Positions 1 to 8,003 of a DNA stretch of 64,000 nucleotides are shown here, piece after piece. This DNA comes from Bacillota bacterium. GTDB lineage: Bacteria > Bacillota > Limnochordia > Limnochordales > ZCTH02-B6. The translations under genes and the position numbers were made by a program. The notes under the pieces were generated by a model that did no database searches, was not told where the DNA came from, and saw only the letters and a program-made list of their open reading frames with translations. The number at the start of each line of letters is the position of its first letter. The stretch's first letter is position 1. The stretch is taken from contig PKQS01000010.1 in the NCBI GenBank assembly GCA_017577945.1, positions 62,001 through 126,000 on the forward strand, read 5' to 3'.

Positions 1-418
1 GCGTGTTGTCGACGAACCGCTCAACGGCCGCGGGCATCTTTTCCCGGGCCCGGCGCAGCTTTTCCTCCACCACCCCCTCGGTCAGCCACAGGCCCCGGGC
101 CACCAAGACCCCGTTGAGAAACACCCGCCCTTCCTCGTCAACAGCCACTTCGTCGCCGTCCCGCACCACGTGTCTCAGGCGGCGGGGGGCGTCGAGCAAG
201 GGGATGCCGGCGGCCAGCAACAGCGAAGGGCCCAAATTGGGGTACCGCCCCGTAATCGAGGGCGCCGTATTGACGACGGCCCGCACTCTCGCCCGCCGCA
301 AGCTGTCCGCCGCCACTTCGTCCAGGTCCGGATGGGCGATGACCGCGATTTCGCCCGGCTTCAACCGCGGCGCCAGCGCTTTCGTCCGTTGCCCGAACCG
401 CACTTTGCCTCGAATCAC
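1..418 (-). CDS. steA: SteA-like putative cytokinetic-ring protein (partial, runs off left edge)
   Basis: Reading from a GTG at 418 gives 139 codons without a stop up to the window edge. The segments KPGEIAVIAHPDLDEVAA and NTAPSITGRYPNLGPSLLL resemble the N-terminal domain of SteA proteins, which in actinobacteria are linked to the septal ring through SteB. The second half of the protein, with any membrane helices, lies outside the window. It sits 88 bases downstream of spo0A, in the same direction, as the next gene of the argR-recN-spoIVB-spo0A cluster. No good ribosome site precedes the GTG, so the start is provisional. Family assignment is from remembered motifs; the role in this organism is inferred. 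Confidence 0.7.
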   Translation of the reverse strand, partial: MIRGKVRFGQRTKALAPRLKPGEIAVIAHPDLDEVAADSLRRARVRAVVNTAPSITGRYPNLGPSLLLAAGIPLLDAPRRLRHVVRDGDEVAVDEEGRVFLNGVLVARGLWLTEGVVEEKLRRAREKMPAAVERFVDNT

Positions 419-506
419 GGTTGTAGTATGGCCTGCCCACGAAGGGGGGATGTCCGGCAGAACCCGGCGCCTCTGGCGAGGCTCGCGTGGATTGTGCTGG
501 GCGCGC

Positions 507-1262
507 CTAGCCGACGCGCAGCTGCAAGCGCACCTGGTCAGCCAGGCGGCCGATAAACGAAGAATTGGTAGGCTTGCCTTTCTTGCCGTCCAGCAGGTAG
601 CCGAAGGCGCGGTGAATTTGGTCCAGATTGCCGCGGGTCATGGTCACTTCGATGGCGTTGCGGATTGCGCGCTCGACCCGCTCCGACGATGTGTTGTGCC
701 GGCGGGCCACCGAGGGGTACAGCTCCTTGGTGACGGTGTGCAGCAGGGTGACGTCGTACACCACCAGGCGAATGGCGTCAACCAGGTACTGGTATCCTTT
801 GAAGTGCCTCGGCACGCCCAGCGCATCCAGCCGCTGGACGATGGCGGTGACTACCTGTTCCTGCTCGAATTCGTCGCCCGCGGCCAGCGCCGCGGGACCG
901 GGCCGGGCGAACTGCCGCATGCGCCGCAGCAGCGTGGGGACGTCGAAAGGCCGAATCACGCAATAATCGGCGCCCAGCTCCACGGTGCGCGTCAACAGCG
1001 TTTCTTCCGCGGCCGTAGCCATGACGAAAATCGTGCTGGGCACCGCTTCCTTGCGCAGCCGGCGGACCAGCGCCGCGCCGTCCACCGACGGCGACGACAG
1101 CTGCACCAGGACCAAATTCGCGCCGCAGCGCCGCACCGTCTCAACGGCACCCTGATCCTCGTGCAGCACCGCCGCCACGTCGATGTCGCCCGTTCGCCGG
1201 GCCTCTTCGACGACCTTGGCGGAGAAGTCGCGATCGCTGTCGACGATGACGAGTCGCATCAT
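507..1262 (-). CDS. spo0A: Sporulation master regulator Spo0A with a degenerate receiver domain
   Basis: The protein has 251 residues, against about 267 in Bacillus. Its C-terminal half (about 141-251) is a clear Spo0A effector domain, with the recognition-helix block NTSSERVERAIRNAIEV (190-206) and the PTNSSFI motif (231-237), which bind 0A boxes. The N-terminal half has the receiver fold but not its chemistry. The acidic pocket reads V-D-S-D (7-10). The strand that should end in the phosphorylated Asp reads LVLVQLSSPSVDG (50-62), with no Asp at that site. The conserved Lys before Pro-Phe-Asp is Arg104; Thr83 is kept. In Bacillus, phosphorylation of this Asp dimerises and activates Spo0A, so activation here must differ or be constitutive (inference). 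The gene follows spoIVB by 14 bases, the usual Bacillota order. Confidence 0.95.
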   Translation of the reverse strand: MMRLVIVDSDRDFSAKVVEEARRTGDIDVAAVLHEDQGAVETVRRCGANLVLVQLSSPSVDGAALVRRLRKEAVPSTIFVMATAAEETLLTRTVELGADYCVIRPFDVPTLLRRMRQFARPGPAALAAGDEFEQEQVVTAIVQRLDALGVPRHFKGYQYLVDAIRLVVYDVTLLHTVTKELYPSVARRHNTSSERVERAIRNAIEVTMTRGNLDQIHRAFGYLLDGKKGKPTNSSFIGRLADQVRLQLRVG

Positions 1263-1276
1263 AGCAGTTTGTTAAT

Positions 1277-2599
1277 TCAGCGAATGAAAGGCGACTCCTC
1301 CACGTTTTCCGCCGCCTCTTGCAAGATTCCCGCTTCGTACGCCATCCACTCCGCCAGAATGCCGTAGCCGCGCGTCGGGTCGTTGACGAACACGTGCGTC
1401 ACCGCGCCGACCAGCTTGCCGTTCTGCAAAATGGGACTGCCGCTCATCCCCTGGATAATGCCCCGCGTCGCTTCCAGCAGCCGCTCGTCCGTCACCTGAA
1501 TGACCAGGCCGCGCCCATCGTGGCGCCGGTGCGGCAGCACTTGCAGTATCCGCAGGCGGTACGCTTCCACCGCCTGACCGTCGACGACGGTCAACATCAC
1601 CGCGTCGCCCGGTTTCACTTCGTGCGCCAGCGCGACCGGCACAGGGTAGTCGATGTACCCGTGACGCGGCGGTTCGTGCAAAACGCCGTAAATGCCGTAC
1701 GGGGTGTTTTTTTCGATGACGCCCATCTCGCCGCGGCTTGCGTCGAAGACGCCGATCTTCTCCCCCGGAAACCCGCGGGCGCCCTGCTGAATGCCTTGAA
1801 TCGTCGCCTCCACGATGCGGCCGTCGCTCACCTCGACCCGGTTGTTGAAGCCGTCGGTAATCATGTGCCCCAGTCCGGCAAAGCGCAACTGGGTCGGTTC
1901 GTAAAAGGTCAACGTGCCGACTCCCGCCGCCGGCCGCTCCAGCCGCAGCCCCAAGCGGTAAACGGTCATAGGAACGCCGCCTTGCTGCACCGTGACGGGA
2001 ACGGGCTGCACCGTGCGCCGCAGGCGCGCCCCTTCCCGCAGCACCACCACGGGCACCGGCTCGCCCCGCCGCGCCAGCCCGTCGACGATTTCTTGCACCT
2101 GCTCGGCTGAACGGACCTGCTGGCCGCCCACTTCCACCAAGATGTCGCCCGCCAGCAAGCCCGCTTCCCTGGCGGGATACCGCACCGTGCCCTCGGCGTC
2201 GACGACGGGCGTCGTCTGGGCAATGACGAGGCCTTGGGAACTGAGCAACACGCCGATGGCCTGGCCGCCCGGCACGACGGACAGCTGCGGGACAACGTTG
2301 ACCTCCACGCTGCGCAAGGGAAACAGGCCGAACAAGCGCAGCTGGATGCGCCCGCTGCCCAGCTGGCGTCCTTTCACCAACAGGCCGCGCTCGCCGCTCG
2401 CCTCGATGGAAAGCTGGCCCGCCGAGCCGTCGACGACGGTGAGCCACCGCCCGACGTCTACCCCCCACTCCTGGCCCGGCAGGAGCAGCACGTGGGCCGG
2501 CAGATGAAACGCGCTGCGGACTTCGCTGCCGACCAGCAACGCCCAGACGAGAACCGCCGCCCACAGCGCGCGGCGAAAGAACACGCGACCTTGCCTCAC
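1277..2599 (-). CDS. spoIVB: SpoIVB serine peptidase, signal for pro-SigK processing
   Basis: This 440-residue protein has one N-terminal membrane segment (about 9-27), a PDZ domain (about 110-195) and an S55 peptidase domain. The catalytic motifs are visible: LGH at 243-245 carries the histidine, and GMSGSP at 384-389 carries the nucleophilic serine. In Bacillus, SpoIVB is made in the forespore, is secreted into the intermembrane space and cleaves SpoIVFA, which releases pro-SigK processing in the mother cell. A pro-SigK gene lies at 25.6-26.3 kb. The GTG start at 2599 has GGGAGG eight bases upstream. The gene lies between recN and spo0A, its standard place. I saw no clear SigF/SigG promoter in the 99 bases after recN. 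Confidence 0.95.
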   Translation of the reverse strand: MRQGRVFFRRALWAAVLVWALLVGSEVRSAFHLPAHVLLLPGQEWGVDVGRWLTVVDGSAGQLSIEASGERGLLVKGRQLGSGRIQLRLFGLFPLRSVEVNVVPQLSVVPGGQAIGVLLSSQGLVIAQTTPVVDAEGTVRYPAREAGLLAGDILVEVGGQQVRSAEQVQEIVDGLARRGEPVPVVVLREGARLRRTVQPVPVTVQQGGVPMTVYRLGLRLERPAAGVGTLTFYEPTQLRFAGLGHMITDGFNNRVEVSDGRIVEATIQGIQQGARGFPGEKIGVFDASRGEMGVIEKNTPYGIYGVLHEPPRHGYIDYPVPVALAHEVKPGDAVMLTVVDGQAVEAYRLRILQVLPHRRHDGRGLVIQVTDERLLEATRGIIQGMSGSPILQNGKLVGAVTHVFVNDPTRGYGILAEWMAYEAGILQEAAENVEESPFIR

Positions 2600-2698
2600 G
2601 GTACACGCCTCCCGACAACCCGGCAGCCATCGGCCGCTGGTTGCTAGCGTGCCCGCAAGGACAGTCCGGATGACGCGATTTCGCTGGAATGTTCCGTG

Positions 2699-4444
2699 TC
2701 AGCTGGCGCTCTTGGACGCTTCGGCCAAGGCCAGAAGCTCCTTGGCGTGAGCCAGCGTGCTGTCGGTCAACACGCCGGCCAGCATGCGGGCGATCTCCGC
2801 CACCCGCGCCTCTCCCGACAGCGGCTGGACGGAGATGGTGGTCTTTTCCTCGGAAGCGGTCTTCTCGATGTGCAGGTGATGGTCGGCCATGGTGGCGATT
2901 TGCGCGAGGTGGGTCACGCAAATGACTTGCCGCGAGGCGGCGATGGCGGCGAGCCTCTGGGCCACGGCTTGCGCCGTTCGGCCGCCGATGCCCGCGTCCA
3001 CTTCGTCGAAGACCAGCGTCGGCACCGCGTCGACCGACGCGAGGACGCGCTTGATGGCCAGCGCGACGCGCGAAAGCTCGCCGCCCGACGCTACTCTGGC
3101 CAGCGGCCGCGGCGGTTCCCCGGGATTGGCCGACAGCAAGTACTCGACGCGATCGATGCCGCTCGGACCGGCGGCCCAGCGCCCGCCTTCCACGAGGAGC
3201 CCGTCGTCGGCCGGCTGCCGGTCCAGCTGGACGACGAAGCGCCCCGGACCCAAATGCAGCCCTTCGAGCTCGGCCGCCACGGCTTGCTGCAGCGCGGCCG
3301 CCGCCCGGCGCCGCCCGGCCGACAGCGCAGCCGCCAGCGCCGCGGCCTCCTTCTCCAGCGCCGCGACCTCCTGCGCCAATTCCTCCGCGTGAGACTCGCT
3401 GTCCAGCAGCGCGGCCAGCTCGCGGCGCAGCTGCTCGGCGAACGCCAGCACGTCGGCCACCGTGGCCCCGTATTTCCGCTTCAGGTCGAAAATGAGCTTC
3501 AGGCGCGCCTGCACCTGCTCCAGCGCGGCCGGATCGGTTTCCAGCTGCTCGCCGTAGCGCCGCAGCAGCGCCGCCGCCTCCCGCACTTGCACGTCGGCGC
3601 TCTCGAGGAGCCGGGCCGCCTCGTTCAGTGCGGGGTCAAGCTGGGCCAGCGACTGCACGGTGTTCAGCGCGTCCGCCAACAAGTCCGCGGCCGCCGGGGC
3701 GCCGTCGCCCCCTTCATACAGCGCCGCGTACACCCGCGCCGTCTCCACCTGCAGCCGTTCCAGGTGCGCCAGCCGCCGCCGTTGCGCCTCCAGCTTCTCC
3801 TCCTCGTCGGGCTGCAGCGCCGCCGCGTCGATCTCGTTGACCTGAAAACGCAGCAAGTCGATGCGCCGTGCGCGTTCGCGCTCGCTGGCCGCCAGCTCGG
3901 CCAGCTCCCGGCGAGCCGCCTGCAACCGGCGCCACACGCGTTCGAACTCCGCCCGCAGCCGCAGCAGCTCCTCGCCGCCGAAAGCGTCCAGCAGCTGCAG
4001 CTGCGTGGCCGGCCGCAGCAGCGACTGGTGATCGTGCTGGCCATGAATATCCACCAGCAGTTCGCCCAGCGCGGCCAGCTGCGCCACGGTGACCGGATGG
4101 CCGTTGATGCGGCAGCGGGAACGCCCGTTGCCGTACACGTCGCGCCGGAGCAAGAGCAGCGACGGATCCGCGTCGTCCAAAAGATCCATCTCGGCCAAGA
4201 GCCGATACGCAGGTGAATCTTCCGCCAGCTCAAACACCGCCTCGATGCAGGCCGCCTCGCGCCCCGTCCGGACCAGGTCCGCCCGCGCCCGCCCGCCGAT
4301 GACGGTCTGTAGCGCATCGACCACGATGGATTTGCCGGCGCCCGTCTCGCCCGTCAGCACGTTCAGCCCTGGCGCGAAGCGGATATCGAGGCGGTCGATG
4401 AGGGCGAAATCGCGAATGTGCAGCTCCAGCAGCAAGGCGCTCAC
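2699..4444 (-). CDS. recN: DNA repair protein RecN
   Basis: This 581-residue SMC-like ATPase has a Walker A motif GETGAGKS at 32-39, long coiled-coil arms through the middle (about 150-370), the ABC signature ASGGELSRVALAIK, and a Walker B region ending in FDEVDAGIGG near the C-terminus. RecN acts early in double-strand break repair, holding and bridging DNA ends. Length and domain order are normal. The GTG start overlaps the argR stop by four bases (GTGA), so the two genes are translationally coupled. A 99-base gap separates it from spoIVB downstream. Confidence 0.97.
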   Translation of the reverse strand: MSALLLELHIRDFALIDRLDIRFAPGLNVLTGETGAGKSIVVDALQTVIGGRARADLVRTGREAACIEAVFELAEDSPAYRLLAEMDLLDDADPSLLLLRRDVYGNGRSRCRINGHPVTVAQLAALGELLVDIHGQHDHQSLLRPATQLQLLDAFGGEELLRLRAEFERVWRRLQAARRELAELAASERERARRIDLLRFQVNEIDAAALQPDEEEKLEAQRRRLAHLERLQVETARVYAALYEGGDGAPAAADLLADALNTVQSLAQLDPALNEAARLLESADVQVREAAALLRRYGEQLETDPAALEQVQARLKLIFDLKRKYGATVADVLAFAEQLRRELAALLDSESHAEELAQEVAALEKEAAALAAALSAGRRRAAAALQQAVAAELEGLHLGPGRFVVQLDRQPADDGLLVEGGRWAAGPSGIDRVEYLLSANPGEPPRPLARVASGGELSRVALAIKRVLASVDAVPTLVFDEVDAGIGGRTAQAVAQRLAAIAASRQVICVTHLAQIATMADHHLHIEKTASEEKTTISVQPLSGEARVAEIARMLAGVLTDSTLAHAKELLALAEASKSAS

Positions 4445-4914
4445 TCCCGCAGCTCTTGCAGCCGGCGCATGACCGCCGCCGCCTCAGGCGGCGGCTGGGC
4501 GTCGTCCATGCGTACCAACACCAGCACCGCGTCGTCGCCCGCGATGGTGCCGAGCACGCCCGGCGGCTGCCATTCGTCCAGTGCGGCGGCCACCGCGTGA
4601 GCCCGGCCCGACAGCGTCTTGATGAAAATACCGTGCCCGGCCCAGGCGATGTCCACCACGTAATCCCGAAAGGCGCGCTTCGTCCGCTCCAGCACGTCCG
4701 CGGGCTCCGCATCCACCGCCGTCGGCTTCGCGTAGCGCGGGCGGCCTCCGGGCGTGCGCACCTTGACCAGCCCGAGCTGCGCGATGTCGCGCGAGACCGT
4801 TGCCTGCGTCACGTCAAAACCTTCGGCCTGCAGCAGCGCCAGCAGCTCCGCCTGCGTCTCGACGGGACGGCTTTCAATCAGCCTCAGGATGGCTGCGTGT
4901 CTGGCTTGTCGCAT
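4441..4914 (-). CDS. argR: Arginine repressor ArgR/AhrC
   Basis: The 157-residue protein has an N-terminal winged helix (about 1-70, with TQATVSRDIAQLGLVKV) and a C-terminal hexamerisation and arginine-binding domain (about 85-155) containing GTIAGDDAVLVL. In Bacillus it represses arginine synthesis and activates catabolism when arginine is bound. The gene overlaps the end of nadK by 31 bases and the start of recN by 4, so the three form one translationally coupled unit. No arginine biosynthesis genes are in this window, so its targets must lie elsewhere. The position in front of recN is the usual one in this phylum. Confidence 0.96.
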   Translation of the reverse strand: MRQARHAAILRLIESRPVETQAELLALLQAEGFDVTQATVSRDIAQLGLVKVRTPGGRPRYAKPTAVDAEPADVLERTKRAFRDYVVDIAWAGHGIFIKTLSGRAHAVAAALDEWQPPGVLGTIAGDDAVLVLVRMDDAQPPPEAAAVMRRLQELRE

Positions 4915-5813
4915 GGCTCCAGATCGCCTTCCTCCGCCATCGTCTGCGCGGTGCCCTGTCCCAGCCTTTCACGCAGTTCGCGGTAAAGGCGCCGCGGCCC
5001 GAAGCGCACGAGCCGCACCGGCTGCGGGGCCCGATCGATGCGCAGCACGTCGCCGGACGAAACGCCGAATGCGACCTGGCCGTCGATGGTGACCGTAATA
5101 TCGGTGTGCGGCGCCGTCACCCGCACGGCCACCTGCTCGTCGGGCGGAACCACCACCGAGCGCGTCGCCAGCGCGTGGGGACAAATCGGCGTCAAGATCA
5201 GAGCGTCGACGCTCGGGTCGACGATGGGGCCGCCCGCCGACAGAGAGTAGCCCGTGGAGCCCGTCGGCGTGGCGACGACGATGCCGTCGCCCGCAAAATC
5301 AAAAACGAGCTCGTCGGAGACGCGCACTTCAATGCGGATAATGCGGGCGATCGTCCCGCGATTGACGACGACGTCGTTGAGCGCGTCCATCTCCCGCACG
5401 AGCCGGCCGTCGCGGTAGAGGCGAGCCCGCAGCATCATGCGCTCCTCGACGGCATAGTGGCCGGCTAAAAGGCGCGACAGCGCCGCCGGCAGCTCTGAAT
5501 GCTCCACTTCAGTAAGAAAGCCGAGGCGCCCCACCTTGACGGCCAGCAGCGGGGCCGACCGGTCGGCGATGACTCGAGCCGCCCGCAGCAGCGCCCCGTC
5601 GCCCCCTACGACGACGACTGCATCCAATGACCTCCACTCCGCGGTCGGGCGAGCCAAATCCTCTCGCCCCAGCCGGGAAGCGGCCTCCGGTTCCACGACA
5701 ACCTGCACGCCGGCCGCTTCCAAAAGCGCCAGCGCTTGGCGCCCGACCTCCAGCGCCTTGTCTTTTCCGGTATGAGGCATGAGACCGAATCGTTTCACTG
5801 AGTCCAGCGTCAT
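4884..5813 (-). CDS. nadK: NAD kinase
   Basis: The 309-residue protein phosphorylates NAD to NADP with ATP. The GGDGALLRAAR motif holds the catalytic Asp and phosphate-binding glycines. LGFLTE, NDVVVNRG and ATPTGSTGYSLSAGGP, typical of the family, follow in the right order. The C-terminus extends about 20 residues beyond the usual end, into the start of argR. It lies 66 bases downstream of the tlyA stop-proximal region and upstream of argR, an arrangement common in Clostridia. The ATG start has a GGGAG-type ribosome site. Confidence 0.96.
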   Translation of the reverse strand: MTLDSVKRFGLMPHTGKDKALEVGRQALALLEAAGVQVVVEPEAASRLGREDLARPTAEWRSLDAVVVVGGDGALLRAARVIADRSAPLLAVKVGRLGFLTEVEHSELPAALSRLLAGHYAVEERMMLRARLYRDGRLVREMDALNDVVVNRGTIARIIRIEVRVSDELVFDFAGDGIVVATPTGSTGYSLSAGGPIVDPSVDALILTPICPHALATRSVVVPPDEQVAVRVTAPHTDITVTIDGQVAFGVSSGDVLRIDRAPQPVRLVRFGPRRLYRELRERLGQGTAQTMAEEGDLEPCDKPDTQPS

Positions 5814-5879
5814 CGGCTCCCGTCATCCGCATCGGTACTGTAACATTTGCCTTGCGGCGGCCCGTTTTCCTTCCCCCAG

Positions 5880-6716
5880 TTATGCGGTTGGAAGATCGGC
5901 CGCATGCGCTTGCGCGACGACAGCGGCCACCCGCTCCTCCCAGAGGGTCTGGTCCAGGTCGCCGGCCAGCCCCTCCGCCGTGCGCACGGCGCCCACCAGG
6001 TATTCGATGTTCCCTTGCGGCCCCCGCACGGGCGAGTACGTCACCTTCTCGGGCGAAAAGCCGTTGGCCGCCAGCGACCGGAGAACCGACCAGAGGACGT
6101 CGCGGTGCACCGCGGGATCGTGCACCACTCCTTTGGGCCCGACCCGCTCGGGACCGGCCTCAAACTGCGGCTTGACGAGGCACACCAGGCGCCCGCCAGG
6201 CTTGATGAGGCTCGCCGCCGCCGGGACGATTTTCGTCAGGCTGATGAACGACACGTCGATCACGATCCAGTCCACCGGCTCCGGCAAATCGCCCGGCTGC
6301 AAATAGCGCGCGTTGGTGCGCTCCATCACCACGACGCGAGGGTCGTTGCGCAGCTGCCAGTGCAGCTGGCCGTAGCCGACGTCCACCGCATAGACGCGCT
6401 TGGCGCCGTGCTGCAGCAGGCAGTCGGTGAAACCGCCCGTCGAGGCGCCGATGTCCAGAGCCACGGCACCTTCCGGAAACCAGCCGAATGCGTGCAGCGC
6501 CTTCTCCAGCTTGACACCCCCGCGGCTAACGTACCGGCTCGGCTGCCCCCGCACTTCGACGGACGCCGTCTCCGGCACCATGGTGCCCGCCTTCTCCGCC
6601 TTGCGGCCCTCCACGTAGACGAGGCCGGCCATGATGGCGGCCGCCGCTTTTTGCCGGCTCGGGAACAGCCCCCGCTCTACCAGCAGCACGTCCAGTCGCC
6701 GGCGCGCCGGGCTCAC
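5880..6716 (-). CDS. tlyA: TlyA-family rRNA 2'-O-methyltransferase (S4 domain + FtsJ-like domain)
   Basis: The 278-residue protein starts with an S4 RNA-binding domain (LDVLLVERGLFPSRQKA) followed by a Rossmann methyltransferase domain with ALDIGASTGGFTDCLL as the SAM site and DWIVIDVSFISL further on. TlyA methylates the 2'-OH of cytidines in 16S and/or 23S rRNA and affects sensitivity to capreomycin in mycobacteria. I chose the GTG at 6716 because it overlaps the stop of the upstream membrane-protein gene by four bases (GTGA) and is preceded by a GGGGG ribosome site. The gene is the standard downstream neighbour of the OLE RNA/oapA locus. Confidence 0.95.
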   Translation of the reverse strand: MSPARRRLDVLLVERGLFPSRQKAAAAIMAGLVYVEGRKAEKAGTMVPETASVEVRGQPSRYVSRGGVKLEKALHAFGWFPEGAVALDIGASTGGFTDCLLQHGAKRVYAVDVGYGQLHWQLRNDPRVVVMERTNARYLQPGDLPEPVDWIVIDVSFISLTKIVPAAASLIKPGGRLVCLVKPQFEAGPERVGPKGVVHDPAVHRDVLWSVLRSLAANGFSPEKVTYSPVRGPQGNIEYLVGAVRTAEGLAGDLDQTLWEERVAAVVAQAHAADLPTA

Positions 6717-7267
6717 GCGGAATTCCCCCGCTTCTTCCCGCTGCGGCGCCGGCGGCGGCTGTTGTTGAACTGCAGGCCGGTCACGCGGCTGATGAAGTGT
6801 AACACCTTGCCCGCGGCCAGCACGATCTCGGTCCGCCGCTCGAACGCGAACACCTTCCCGTACGCCTTGCCGCCCACCGACAAGGCGGCCGCCAGCGCGA
6901 CGACCAGCGTCGACAAGAGCGCTTCGTTCCAGCCGGGATGGTTGCTGGCGATCCGGAACACGATGGTGGCGCCGATGGCGCCGCTCAGCGTGCCGACGAT
7001 GTCGCCCACGATGTCCAGCGTAAAGTTGGCCACTTGGTCCTGATGCCGAACGAGCCACCCGGCTTCACGCGCGCCGGGCACGCGGTGGGCCGCCATGGCG
7101 TGGAAAGGCTCTTCCTGCGCCGCCGTGGTCGCCACACCGACCACGTCGAACAGGATGCCGAGGAAAATAATGAGCAGGAACAGGATGAAACCCGTGTACA
7201 GATCAAGCCAGGCCAACAGGCCGTTGCTGACCAGGTTGAAGGCGACGGAAACGCCAAACGTGATCAA
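6713..7267 (-). CDS. oapA: OapA-like OLE RNA-associated membrane protein
   Basis: The 184-residue protein has about four hydrophobic segments (roughly 4-20, 25-48, 88-106, 115-133) and a strongly basic tail (RRRRRSGKKRG near the end). It resembles the N-terminal membrane part of DUF21 proteins without CBS domains. The gene sits directly downstream of the non-coding RNA region at 7321-7960 and overlaps tlyA by four bases, the exact position of OapA, the protein that anchors OLE RNA to the membrane in Bacillus halodurans. The start is uncertain. TTG 7267 has no ribosome site. An in-frame CTG at 7291 adds eight residues (LRRFLRVG) that fit the family's usual basic start and has GGTGG eight bases upstream. 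The family call rests on topology and synteny. Confidence 0.82.
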   Translation of the reverse strand: MITFGVSVAFNLVSNGLLAWLDLYTGFILFLLIIFLGILFDVVGVATTAAQEEPFHAMAAHRVPGAREAGWLVRHQDQVANFTLDIVGDIVGTLSGAIGATIVFRIASNHPGWNEALLSTLVVALAAALSVGGKAYGKVFAFERRTEIVLAAGKVLHFISRVTGLQFNNSRRRRRSGKKRGNSA

Positions 7268-7320
7268 ACCGACGCGCAGGAATCGTCTCAGTTTTGCTGT
7301 CCACCGTCCGCGTGCGAAGA

Positions 7321-7352
7321 TAAAAAAAGCGCCGGCAAGTGGCCACGCACCG
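7321..7352 (-). terminator. Intrinsic terminator of the OLE RNA
   Basis: On the minus strand the stem GCGTGGC / GCCGGCGC (with one bulged base and a G-T pair) is followed by seven T. It ends the transcript about 54 bases before the first possible oapA start, so oapA is expressed by read-through or from its own signal. Confidence 0.7.
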
Positions 7353-7960
7353 GGTAGACTTTGTGGCTTAAGGTCCAGCAGGATTTCCCAACGCTCCTCC
7401 GCAACGTCGCCGTCACGGCGGTTTCCCCTTTCCGAGCGCTCTGCCGCGTCGCCGCAGGCAGGGCTGGATTACCACTTAGCACACACCGTAATCCCCGATG
7501 CGCTTCCCCGAAGGGAACAGCCTAGGAGTTTTCCTCAACGCTCCTGCTCGTCCCCTAGCCTCTTTTGCAGAGCAAGTTTCAAGCGGCATCGCTCCTTGCG
7601 CCGTGGCCTTAGGCGTTCAGGGCGGAACCCGCTCTCCCGCTTGCTCCGCTCAAGGCAGGCTACGCTGCACCCAACGCTCGTCGCACAACGTGCGCCTCGC
7701 ATCGAGATGCAGGTTCGGCTCAAGCCGTAGCGGCGGAGCCTTACGACCCCGCGGCCACGCACTTGAGTCTCCGCGGAAGCAGGGTCCACGCCTGCATGCC
7801 ATTGCAGGTCGCCCCGCTCCCTTAACCCCCAGCAGCAACCCCCGACTGGGCGTCGAAAGCCACCACCAGGGACTTCATCGATGTGCCCTGTCCGGATTTT
7901 TAGGCCCGGCTTCAGAGACGAGAGTCGCGACTAGGATACTGCGCCACTTGCCTGTCGCGC
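7321..7960 (-). ncRNA. ole: OLE RNA (ornate, large, extremophilic RNA)
   Basis: About 640 bases between ispA and the OapA-like gene show no coherent reading frame on either strand but many inverted repeats. A consensus SigA promoter sits just upstream and an intrinsic terminator at the end, giving a transcript close to the roughly 640-nt OLE RNA of Bacillus halodurans. Order is also the OLE signature: xseA-xseB-ispA, then the RNA, then oapA, tlyA, nadK/argR, recN, spoIVB, spo0A. OLE RNA is a structured, membrane-associated RNA of extremophilic or anaerobic Bacillota, tied to ethanol, cold and Mg stress responses. I could not fold it or match the covariance model by hand. Synteny, size, promoter and terminator carry the call. 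tmRNA, RNase P RNA and a group I/II intron were considered and fit worse. Confidence 0.85.
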
Positions 7961-7965
7961 AGAAT

Positions 7966-7994
7966 ATTATAACACGATCCGCGACCACCGGCAA
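7966..7994 (-). promoter_or_regulatory. SigA promoter of the OLE RNA gene
   Basis: TTGCCG (7994-7989) and TATAAT (7971-7966) are separated by 17 bases on the minus strand. The pair lies only ten bases past the ispA stop codon, so the RNA has its own start near 7960 instead of relying on the ispA operon. Confidence 0.8.
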
Positions 7995-8003
7995 CGAAGG
8001 CCG

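Noticed and set aside
1272..2921. Long frame overlapping spoIVB in another frame on the same strand
   Set aside because: SpoIVB motifs are all in the other frame; this one is Arg/Gly-rich noise.
2696..4216. Long plus-strand frame opposite recN
   Set aside because: Antisense artefact of a GC-rich gene; composition is Arg/Gln-rich without motifs.
7321..7960. tmRNA, RNase P RNA, cobalamin riboswitch or group I/II intron
   Set aside because: No CCA-ending acceptor stem or tag frame, no GAGGAAAGTCC-type RNase P core, no complete B12 box, no intron domain V or reverse transcriptase. OLE RNA fits the size and neighbours better.
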